NCBI GenBank assembly: GCA_038231495.1
Contig: JBBRLG010000334.1
Coordinates: forward strand, 1 to 8,379
Length of the DNA: 8,379 bases
DNA from: JBBRLG01 sp038231495
GTDB lineage: Bacteria; Planctomycetota; Planctomycetia; Gemmatales; Gemmataceae
Reading direction: 5' to 3'
In this document: piece by piece, positions 1 to 6,348 of the stretch
Layout of the letters: every line of letters starts with the position of its first letter
How positions within the stretch are numbered: position 1 is the first letter of the stretch
The notes under the pieces: model-generated
Told to the model about the DNA's origin: nothing
Database searches by the model: none
The model's input: the letters and a program-made list of their open reading frames with translations, nothing else
Position numbers and translations under genes: made by a program

Positions 1-1
1 C

Positions 2-118
2 GACGACCTGGTGGCGGCATTCGTCGCCGGGGTCAGCCGAGTCAACGGTCGGAAGGATAAGATGGGGTTTGTGTTTAACCATGATGACCTCCACCCCAAG
101 AAGCGGAAAGCTGGGTAA
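2..118 (+). CDS. C-terminal end of an unrecognised protein (partial, 5' end outside the window)
   Basis: A frame open from the window's left edge ends at TAA 116-118 and gives 38 residues. The tail starts DDLVAAFVAGVSRVNGR, has an aromatic stretch GFVFNHDD and finishes with the basic end PKKRKAG. The mix of a short amphipathic segment and a charged tail looks like real protein, and of the two other forward frames the one I read through is closed by a stop early on. I do not recognise a family from so short a piece. It is followed by a palindrome-bearing spacer of 118 bp before the pseudopilin gene, so it is probably a separate transcription unit and need not relate to the secretion cluster. 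It could be a chance open frame, since GC-rich DNA leaves frames open often. Confidence 0.5.
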   Translation, partial: DDLVAAFVAGVSRVNGRKDKMGFVFNHDDLHPKKRKAG

Positions 119-155
119 TTCTTTCTGCACACCTACTTAGTCCGTCTTTGAACCC

Positions 156-177
156 GGACGGGCTAGGAAGCCCGTCC
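156..177. repeat. Perfect GC-rich palindrome, 9-bp stem and 4-nt loop
   Basis: The arms ggacgggct (156-164) and agcccgtcc (169-177) are exact reverse complements around the loop agga. There is no T-run after it, so it is not a canonical Rho-independent terminator, although it lies 37 bp after a stop codon and could still act as a transcript 3' end. I recall similar 'gtaggacgggct..agcccgtcctac' palindromes scattered through planctomycete intergenic DNA, so it may be a dispersed repeat copy. That is memory, not a search result. No convincing -35/-10 promoter pair was found between it and the pseudopilin start at 237. Confidence 0.6.
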
Positions 178-236
178 TACTTCATCCATCGCGCTACGAG
201 TGACAGCGTACTAGGATCAACTCCCCGGTAACGACA

Positions 237-1169
237 ATGGTACCAACCGTACTCCTGCCAACCGTGCGCGCCAAGGCTCTCCGCCGTAGTGGTTTGACGT
301 TGATCGAGTTGTTGGTCGTCCTGTTAATCCTGGCGATCCTGACGACTGTGGCCATTCAATCCACCGCCGGCCTTGTCGATCAAGCGCGTTACGAGGCTAC
401 GCAACGCACGCTGCAAAATGTGCAAGAAGCCATCGTCGGGCCAGGCGGCCAACGTGAACCGGACGGTACGCTCCTCATTTCGGGCTTCGTCGCGGACGTG
501 GGTAGGCTGCCGAACGCCGTGGGCACGGACCCGGCCACGCAACTGCAAGAGCTGTGGGCCAACCCCAGTGCCCTGGCCCCTTTCACCTTGCAGGCTGCGC
601 CTTCTGACCCCCAGGTGGTGGTGCCGTGCGGCTGGCGGGGGCCGTACCTACAGCTGCAGCCGGGCAGCGCCCAACTGTACGACGGCTGGGGCAACTCGTT
701 CGCACTCTTGCAGGCCGACGCCGTGACGGGGGTGCCCGTCGGGCAGCCCATCCCCGTCGTGCGCTCCCTGGGTGCCGACAACGCCAGCGGGGGAACCGGC
801 TACGCGGCGGACGCGGACGTGTTACTGCTCAGCACCCAGGCCGCGGCACCGGTCAACCGCTACCAAGCCGTCGTCACCGGCACGGTCTACGTCCTGGACG
901 CCCAGGGCAACCGCACCAACCCCGACCCCGCGAACGGCCCCATCACCGTCCGCTTTTTCGGCCCCAACCCGCTGACGGGTGGCGTCCTCGAAACCGCGGT
1001 GACGGTGACGCCGACGACTGGCGTTCCCGTGACGTACTCGTTCAACACGACCATCGGTCCGCGGGTCGTGCGCGCCTACCAGGGGACGGCCACGACCCAG
1101 AAGAAAAGCACTGTCACACGCTTGACAGTCCAGCCAGGCGGGCAAATCAAAGACCTACTGATGCAATGA
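237..1169 (+). CDS. gspG: GspG-like major pseudopilin with a C-terminal extension
   Basis: The 310-residue product is a type II secretion / type IV pilus-like pseudopilin, the subunit that polymerises into the periplasmic pseudopilus. A class III leader ends in RRSG (17-19 basic/Ser/Gly) with cleavage expected after Gly19, giving a mature start LTLIELLVVL with the conserved Glu at +5. Residues 20-45 form the hydrophobic helix. The globular part has CGWRGPYL (131-138), DGWGNSF (149-155) and an Asp/Gly-rich loop (177-194) that resembles the calcium-binding loop of GspG. Residues from about 205 to 310 are extra: a beta-rich stretch with GTVYVLDAQGN and PITVRFFGPNP that resembles a small Ig-like or carboxypeptidase-regulatory-like domain. 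GspG proteins are usually about 140-160 residues, so this one is twice the length. The ATG lacks a clear Shine-Dalgarno; GTG 264 is an alternative that shortens the leader to 10 residues. It is followed 21 bp later by the GspL-like gene. Confidence 0.85.
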   Translation: MVPTVLLPTVRAKALRRSGLTLIELLVVLLILAILTTVAIQSTAGLVDQARYEATQRTLQNVQEAIVGPGGQREPDGTLLISGFVADVGRLPNAVGTDPATQLQELWANPSALAPFTLQAAPSDPQVVVPCGWRGPYLQLQPGSAQLYDGWGNSFALLQADAVTGVPVGQPIPVVRSLGADNASGGTGYAADADVLLLSTQAAAPVNRYQAVVTGTVYVLDAQGNRTNPDPANGPITVRFFGPNPLTGGVLETAVTVTPTTGVPVTYSFNTTIGPRVVRAYQGTATTQKKSTVTRLTVQPGGQIKDLLMQ

Positions 1170-1190
1170 CGCCGAAGGGACAGCCCCGCA

Positions 1191-2591
1191 ATGGCCAGAC
1201 GCGCCGCAACGACGATCGTGCTGCTAACCCGCCAGACGATGGTGCGCGCCGATTTTACGCACGGCGCGCGGCCCACCCTTGCCGAACTGTGGCAGGAACC
1301 GCGGCCCGACACCGACGACGCCGCGGCCCTGGTTGAAATGGCCCTGGCGCTCGGCCCCAAACCCGGCCGGAGCGTGTGGGTGCTGAACGCGGACTGGTGG
1401 GTGCAAACGCTGTCGCTGCCCGTCGCCCGCACGGCCGGCCTGTCCGCTGCCGACCTGGCGGGGGCGTTGAATTTTGAGGCGGAAGCGCTGTCGGGTCACA
1501 GCGCGCTTGACTCGGTCGTGGGGCACGCGCCGGTGAAGGGCGAGAGTGGGGAAAAGGTCTATTGGATCGTCCAGGTGAAGACCGCGGACCGCGAGCGCAT
1601 CGCCGATGTGGTTCATCAGGCCGGCGCGCGGCTGGCCGGCCTGGGACACCCCGGCGGTCTGCCCGGCCGCCTCGTTGCTACCGTCGGCGCGGCGTCGTGG
1701 CAACGGGTCGAGTTGTGGCCCGACGCGGTCGTCTGTCTGCACGCGGCGGGTGCCGGCACGCCCCAGGTCCAGGTTCTGAACATCGACCCGCAAGCGGGCC
1801 GATGGCAAAATGCGGTCGAAAAGGTTCGCGCCGACTTCGGCGCTGCGGACCACTTCGAGACGGTCGTGGCAGACGGCATTGCGGTCGCCGACGACAACGC
1901 GGGCCAAACCCTGGTGCGCCTGGAGGACGCCGCATCCCTGAGAAAATGGGTGACGGCGTGCGCCGGCCGTCTCGCCGGGAAGGCCGACGGTTTGCCGCTC
2001 GTTCGCGCGGCGGCGCGGCCGATGTCGGGCCTGCGGCGGAGTATCCTGGCAGTGGGCATGACACTGGTGACGCTAGGCGCGTGTTCGGCACACTATTATC
2101 TTTGGCTCGAACCCAGGGCGGTGGCCGTCCGCGGCGAGTTGCAAAAGGCGCAGGAACCGGCCAAGGCGCAAGCGGAACTGGACGCGCAGATAAAAACCCT
2201 GGAAACCAGGCGAGCCGCACTGCAACCCCAGGTTGCAAAGGTCCAGGACAACAACGAGGCCATCCTGCGGCAACGGCAGCGGCTGGCGGTGTTGCTCAAG
2301 TTCCTGGCCGAGCAGCGGCAGGAAGATTTACTCATTCAGAAGATCGACGGCACGGGCGGCGAGCCGCGGGTGTTCGGGTTGTGCCTGCGACCCGAGTTGG
2401 CCGACCAGTTCGCCACGACCCTCGGCCAAACCTTGGCCCCCCAGGGCTGGGAAGTCGAAGTTGCGTTGACCCAGGCACAACACGTCAAGGCCGACGGCGC
2501 GCCTTGGGCTTTTGAACTGCAGTTCAAAGAAAAGCCCAGGGGCACGGCAAGTCTGTCCTACCCCGCACCCGCGCAACCACTCCGAAGGTGA
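1191..2591 (+). CDS. GspL / PilM-PilN-like inner-membrane assembly protein
   Basis: A 466-residue single-pass membrane protein. The N-terminal about 270 residues look like a diverged actin-like cytoplasmic domain of the PilM/GspL kind: the stretch RSVWVLNADWWVQTLSLPVAR followed by a helix with EAEAL (about 60-100) resembles the early part of that fold, but I see no clear nucleotide-binding motif. A transmembrane segment lies at about 283-303, followed by a coiled coil at about 308-370 (many Glu, Gln, Lys and Ala) and a periplasmic alpha/beta domain at about 375-447 resembling PilN or the GspL C-terminus. In the family, this protein recruits the assembly ATPase to the inner membrane and pairs with GspM/PilO. 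Here the GspM-like gene follows after only 3 bp. The ATG at 1191 has AAGGGA (1175-1180) 10 bp upstream. Whether to call it GspL or a PilM-PilN fusion cannot be settled by eye. Confidence 0.75.
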   Translation: MARRAATTIVLLTRQTMVRADFTHGARPTLAELWQEPRPDTDDAAALVEMALALGPKPGRSVWVLNADWWVQTLSLPVARTAGLSAADLAGALNFEAEALSGHSALDSVVGHAPVKGESGEKVYWIVQVKTADRERIADVVHQAGARLAGLGHPGGLPGRLVATVGAASWQRVELWPDAVVCLHAAGAGTPQVQVLNIDPQAGRWQNAVEKVRADFGAADHFETVVADGIAVADDNAGQTLVRLEDAASLRKWVTACAGRLAGKADGLPLVRAAARPMSGLRRSILAVGMTLVTLGACSAHYYLWLEPRAVAVRGELQKAQEPAKAQAELDAQIKTLETRRAALQPQVAKVQDNNEAILRQRQRLAVLLKFLAEQRQEDLLIQKIDGTGGEPRVFGLCLRPELADQFATTLGQTLAPQGWEVEVALTQAQHVKADGAPWAFELQFKEKPRGTASLSYPAPAQPLRR

Positions 2592-2594
2592 GCC

Positions 2595-3209
2595 ATGACG
2601 TTGACCGCGCGCGACAAGGTTCTTGTTTTATTCCTGCCGGCCATTCTCATCGGCGCCGGCTACGGCTTCTGGTTCAACGCGCGCAAGCTGGACGAATTCG
2701 CGAAGCTGCAACGTGCCCTGGCGGATGCGCAAACGGCGATGCCGACGCCCACCCAGGTGCTCGAACGCAAAGCCCGGCTGCAACAGGTGGTGCCCGAAGT
2801 CCGCGACCTCGAAGCGAAAAATGGCAGGGAACGCGACCGCTGGCAAGCCCTGGTCGGCCGCTGCGCCGACACCACAGGCCGCAACGAACGGCTCGAACAA
2901 CTGACGCGCTTGCTCGCCGACTTCGACCTGGACCTCCTCGAAGGCGGGCCGGCCGACGTGGGCAAGCCGAACCACGAAGTGAAAGCGCCCGCGTCGCTGG
3001 ACGCTCTTGCCAAGCAGATCGGCGAGTCACCCAACGGTCACAAGCCGCAGTCGTGGCGGCTGCGGCTTTCCGGCAACTACCTCGACCTGGCGCGCGCGCT
3101 CGACCGGTTGGCCGGGGGGGATTTGATGGTCATTCCGATTGGGTTGACCATGAAAGAAGCGCGGTCCCGCGACGGCCGGCGCGAGTGGGTGTTGCTGATG
3201 TGGATTTAG
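2595..3209 (+). CDS. GspM / PilO-like inner-membrane protein
   Basis: A 204-residue bitopic protein: short charged N-terminus, transmembrane helix at about 8-27 (KVLVLFLPAILIGAGYGFWF), a periplasmic coiled coil at about 30-110 with repeated Leu, Arg and Glu, and a C-terminal alpha/beta segment from about 153 (SWRLRLSGNYLDLARALDRL then a beta strand with MVIPIGLTM) that resembles the ferredoxin-like domain of GspM and PilO. These proteins form a periplasmic dimer with GspL/PilN and transmit between the cytoplasmic ATPase and the outer parts of the machine. The assignment leans on topology and on position directly after the GspL-like gene, since the family is poorly conserved in sequence. The start has GAAGG (2584-2588) 6 bp upstream, overlapping the preceding stop region, so the two genes are likely translated together. 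Confidence 0.72.
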   Translation: MTLTARDKVLVLFLPAILIGAGYGFWFNARKLDEFAKLQRALADAQTAMPTPTQVLERKARLQQVVPEVRDLEAKNGRERDRWQALVGRCADTTGRNERLEQLTRLLADFDLDLLEGGPADVGKPNHEVKAPASLDALAKQIGESPNGHKPQSWRLRLSGNYLDLARALDRLAGGDLMVIPIGLTMKEARSRDGRREWVLLMWI

Positions 3210-3225
3210 TAGCGCTAACTTTTTT

Positions 3226-3262
3226 GGCGAGCCGGGAGCGTAAGCGACCGGAGTCCTTCCGG
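3226..3262. repeat. Dispersed intergenic repeat between the GspM-like and pilT genes
   Basis: The spacer holds ggcgagccgggagcg followed by taagcgaccggagtcc and a small hairpin ccgga/tccgg (3248-3252 and 3258-3262, 5-nt loop). I recall this 'gagccgggagcgtaagcg' sequence as a very common dispersed element of Gemmata-type planctomycetes, where its translation ASRERKRPE turns up in many over-extended gene models. Exactly that happens here: reading the pilT frame upstream gives LASRERKRPES. It therefore argues both for the taxonomic placement and against any pilT start upstream of 3281. No transposase is associated; it may be a MITE- or REP-like element. Confidence 0.6.
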
Positions 3263-3280
3263 CAATTGATCTCCCTTCCC

Positions 3281-4462
3281 ATGACCACAACCCCGACCGA
3301 CAAGCCCAGCCCCGCCCGCCGGCACCTCGACGAGTTGCTGAGCGAGTGCGTCCGCCTGGACGCTTCGGACGTTCACCTCGCGCCGGGGCTGCCGCCCTAT
3401 TTCCGCGTTCACGGCATCCTCGGCCCCCGCGAGGGGCGCGAACCCCTTTCACCCGCTCAGACGGGCGCGCTCGCAGAAGAAGTGGCGCGCGGCTTCGATC
3501 CCGGCCCGCTGACGCGCACGGGCTCGCTGGACGGTGCCCTGAGTGCCGGCGACGGCACCCGCTTCCGATTCAACGTCTTTCGCCGGCAGGGTGCCGTCGC
3601 GGTCGCGATTCGCCGGTTGGAAGACCGGTTCCGCTCCCTGGGCGAGCTTGGGCTGCCTGAAAACCTGTACGAACTGTGCGATCTGCCCGACGGCCTCGTC
3701 GTGGTGTGCGGCCCGACCGGCGCGGGCAAGAGCACCACCCTGGCGTCGCTGTTGCATCGGATCAATCAAAACCGCCGCTGCCACATCATCACGATCGAAG
3801 ACCCCGTCGAATACCTACACCCCCCACTCCGCAGCCTGGTCAACCAGCGCCAGGTCGGCACCGACGCGGGCAGTTTCAACGACGCCCTGGTTGCCGCGCT
3901 GAGGCAAGACCCCGACGTGATTCTCGTCGGCGAAATCCGCGACCTGAACACCATCCGCACCGCCATTACTGCCGCGGAAACGGGCCACCTGGTACTGACC
4001 ACCGTTCACGCCGGCGACTGCGTCGGGGCAGTCGAGCGGCTCGTGTCGGTCTTCCCCGCCGACGAACAGGCGGGCATCCGGCGGCAACTGAGCATGGTGC
4101 TGCGGGCGGTCGTGGCCCAGCACCTGCTGGTCGCTGACGGACCCGCCGGGGCGCGCGGCACGCCTGCCGACGCGACCGGCCCGGTCCGGCGGGCGCGCGT
4201 GGTTGCCGGCGAAGTTTTGCAAGTCAGCCCGGCCGTCGCCAACCTGATCGCCACCGCCAAAAGTTCGCAAATCTACTCCGCGATGGAGACGGGCGGTGCC
4301 CAGGGCATGCAGACGCTCGAACAGTCTCTGGCAAGGTTGTGGGTCGCCAACCTGATCTCCGAAACCACGGCAACGACCCTGGCACGCAACCCCGGCGTGA
4401 TGCGCGACCGGGCAGCGCTGCTCCGCAAACCGGGCGGTCGACCGGCGGGAGGCGTGCGATGA
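3281..4462 (+). CDS. pilT: PilT-type ATPase of the secretion/pilus machinery
   Basis: The 393-residue cytoplasmic ATPase has the PilT/PilU order: a short N-terminal domain with SDVHLAPGLPPYFRVHG (29-45), Walker A GPTGAGKST (144-152), Asp box TIEDPVEY (171-178), NQRQVG (188-193), Walker B ILVGEIRD (214-221), His box TTVHAGD (240-246) and a C-terminal QGMQTLEQSLARL (341-353). It lacks the long N-terminal domain and zinc tetracysteine of GspE/PilB, which separates it from the neighbouring ATPase. In type IV pili PilT powers fibre retraction. Two departures: the retraction motif AIRNLIRE reads AVANLIAT (318-325), and an Ala/Gly/Pro/Arg-rich stretch (285-304) follows the VVAQHLL segment. The ATG at 3281 has no Shine-Dalgarno; the frame stays open upstream only through a repeat and the antisense-free shadow of the preceding gene. 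The stop overlaps the next start. Confidence 0.9.
   Translation: MTTTPTDKPSPARRHLDELLSECVRLDASDVHLAPGLPPYFRVHGILGPREGREPLSPAQTGALAEEVARGFDPGPLTRTGSLDGALSAGDGTRFRFNVFRRQGAVAVAIRRLEDRFRSLGELGLPENLYELCDLPDGLVVVCGPTGAGKSTTLASLLHRINQNRRCHIITIEDPVEYLHPPLRSLVNQRQVGTDAGSFNDALVAALRQDPDVILVGEIRDLNTIRTAITAAETGHLVLTTVHAGDCVGAVERLVSVFPADEQAGIRRQLSMVLRAVVAQHLLVADGPAGARGTPADATGPVRRARVVAGEVLQVSPAVANLIATAKSSQIYSAMETGGAQGMQTLEQSLARLWVANLISETTATTLARNPGVMRDRAALLRKPGGRPAGGVR
4447..4452 (+). promoter_or_regulatory. Ribosome binding site for the assembly ATPase gene
   Basis: GGGAGG lies 6 bp before ATG 4459, inside the last codons of pilT. It decides the start: the frame is open further upstream to 4339, but that extension only re-reads pilT in another frame, and the PilZ-like domain begins about 28 residues after 4459. 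Confidence 0.7.
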
Positions 4463-6327
4463 CCAACGACCTACTTGGCCTGATTCCCTCAAGGTCGGCC
4501 GGCCCTACGCCCGGCCGCACATCCCGCGGTCGGGGCGAACAGCGCGCCGAGAGGCGTACCGTCCTGGTCCGCGATTGCCCCAGTGGTTTCGTGTTGGGGC
4601 ACCGGGAATATCACGCCCTTCTGAAGGACGTGACGATCCACGGCGGCGGGTTCTTGCTGCCGCCGGTCGCGGAACTGCCTGACCTCCGCACGGGGGCACT
4701 TCTGGAATTGAGCATCCACAGCGACCTGGAACCGCTGCCCCGCAAGGGCCGCGTGCGTTGGGTCTTGGCTGAGGACGGCGGCCTGCGGTTCGGCGTCGGT
4801 TATGAGGGCTTGCCGGCGGACGCGGAATGCATCGGCGTCCTGAACATGGACCGGGTGAAGATCGATCCCGGCTGGGCGTTGCGCATCCCGGCGAACCTGG
4901 CCCTACGCCGCCAAGTCTTACCCCTGGGCTGTGCCGACGGGCAGGTGTACGTCGCCTGCGCCAACGCCCTCGACGGCCCGGCCCTGCAAGCGGTCGAGAA
5001 GCTGGTCGGCCTCCGCGTGCGGCCCGAACCGGCTGAACCGGCGTCGCTGCAGCGGGCGCTCGACCGCGTTTACGGCGACGCCCAGGGCACGGCGGCCAAC
5101 ACGCCCCAGATTCGGACGCGCTCCATCGACCTGCGCTCGCTGGCGGAGTTGCTGCCCGACGAGGTGGTGCCCCTCTGCGACGAGATGCTGCACGCCGCCA
5201 TCCTCCGCCAGGCATCGGACATTCACATCGACCCCGACCGCGAAGGCGTGCAAGTGCGGCTGCGCGTGGACGGCGGCCTGGAGCACTATCGCCGCTTGCC
5301 CTCTTCGGTCCACAGCGGCGTTATTAGCCGGTTCAAAGTCCTGTGCGGCATGGACATCGCCGAGAAGCGCGCCCCCCAGGATGGGGCGTTCAAGCACCAC
5401 TTCGGCCGCGCCGCCGCCGGGCAGAACCTCGACGTGCGGGTGGCCACCTTGCCGACCAAGTTCGGCGAACGCATGACGCTCCGCCTTTTGGCACTGCAAA
5501 CGGAGTCGTTGACGCTCGAACGGCTCGGCATGTGTGCGCGCGATTTGACTTGTTTCGCCGACGCCATCGCCCGGCCGCACGGCATGATCCTGTTGACCGG
5601 GCCGACGGGCAGCGGCAAATCGACCACGCTCTACGCCGCCATTCGCCGACTCGCGGCCCAGGAGGGCTTGAACATCCTCACCGTCGAGGACCCTATCGAG
5701 TATGAAATTCGCGGCGTGGCCCAGATCGAAGTCGATGCCGCGGACAAGGTGACGTTCGTCAAGGCGCTGCGGAGTGTGTTGCGCCACGACCCCGACGTGG
5801 TGATGATCGGCGAGATCCGTGACGCCGAGACGGCGGACGTGGCCATCAAGGCGGCACTGACCGGGCACCTGGCATTTAGCACGTTGCACACGAATTCGGC
5901 GGTCAGCGTCATCACGCGCCTGGCCGACATGGGTGTGGACCGCTACCTCATCGCCGCGACATTGCGGCTGGTGGTGGCGCAACGCCTGGTTCGGCAACTC
6001 TGCCCGCGCTGCCGCAAGCCACGCGATCTGACCCCCGCCGAGGCAACGGCTCTGGGCCGTCCTGAATTGGTGGGGCGCACCGTGTACGACCCGGCGGGCT
6101 GCATTTATTGCGGCGGCAAGGGCTACCTGGGAAGGATCGGGCTGTTTGAGTTGTTGCCCCTGGATGAAGGCTGGGCACGCGAGATTACGCGCGGTGCGGA
6201 AGAGACAGAGTTGTTGGCGCGGATGCGCGAGCGTCAGGTCGCCACGCTGCTGGACGACGGCCTTACCAAGCTCTTCGACGGCCGCACCGCGGTGCGCGAA
6301 GTGTTGGGAGCGGTGAGCGCGTGGTGA
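4459..6327 (+). CDS. gspE: GspE/PilB-type assembly ATPase with an N-terminal PilZ-like domain
   Basis: A 622-residue hexameric-type ATPase that would power pseudopilus assembly at the inner membrane. Residues about 29-118 read as a PilZ c-di-GMP-binding domain: RAERR (RxxxR, Arg29/Arg33), then DVTIHG (57-62, the DxSxxG motif with Thr for Ser), beta strands, VRW (99-101) and the closing FGVGYEGL (111-118). Residues about 126-206 match the GspE N-terminal domain (PLGCADGQVYVACANALDGPAL). The motor domain has SDIHIDPD (253-260), Walker A GPTGSGKST (381-389), Asp box TVEDPIEY (408-415), Walker B MIGEIRD (449-455), His box STLHTN (474-479) and the zinc tetracysteine C515/C518 and C548/C551, with GRIGLFELL (558-566). 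All key residues are intact. The start overlaps the pilT stop (ATGA), implying coupled translation. GspE identity is firm; the PilZ call is strong by motif but not tested by profile. Confidence 0.92.
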   Translation: MTNDLLGLIPSRSAGPTPGRTSRGRGEQRAERRTVLVRDCPSGFVLGHREYHALLKDVTIHGGGFLLPPVAELPDLRTGALLELSIHSDLEPLPRKGRVRWVLAEDGGLRFGVGYEGLPADAECIGVLNMDRVKIDPGWALRIPANLALRRQVLPLGCADGQVYVACANALDGPALQAVEKLVGLRVRPEPAEPASLQRALDRVYGDAQGTAANTPQIRTRSIDLRSLAELLPDEVVPLCDEMLHAAILRQASDIHIDPDREGVQVRLRVDGGLEHYRRLPSSVHSGVISRFKVLCGMDIAEKRAPQDGAFKHHFGRAAAGQNLDVRVATLPTKFGERMTLRLLALQTESLTLERLGMCARDLTCFADAIARPHGMILLTGPTGSGKSTTLYAAIRRLAAQEGLNILTVEDPIEYEIRGVAQIEVDAADKVTFVKALRSVLRHDPDVVMIGEIRDAETADVAIKAALTGHLAFSTLHTNSAVSVITRLADMGVDRYLIAATLRLVVAQRLVRQLCPRCRKPRDLTPAEATALGRPELVGRTVYDPAGCIYCGGKGYLGRIGLFELLPLDEGWAREITRGAEETELLARMRERQVATLLDDGLTKLFDGRTAVREVLGAVSAW

Positions 6328-6348
6328 CTTGCTATTCGGAGCATTCGT

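Noticed and set aside
148..236. Sigma-70 promoter before the pseudopilin (ttgaac at 148, tactag at 209)
   Set aside because: The two hexamers are 55 bp apart and neither has a partner at 16-18 bp; no supportable promoter.
1224..1907. 227-codon open frame on the minus strand opposite the GspL-like gene
   Set aside because: Arg/Gly/Ala-rich composition, no domain pattern, and fully covered by a gene with clear topology.
2588..3280. Upstream 231-codon extension of the pilT frame
   Set aside because: It re-reads the GspM-like gene in another frame as Arg/Ala/Gly-rich sequence and crosses the dispersed repeat; the PilT fold starts just after ATG 3281.
4339..4458. Upstream extension of the gspE frame
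   Set aside because: It lies wholly inside pilT in another frame, while ATG 4459 has a good ribosome site and the usual ATGA overlap.
3815..4492. 225-codon minus-strand open frame opposite pilT
   Set aside because: Antisense shadow of a well-conserved ATPase, no recognisable motif.
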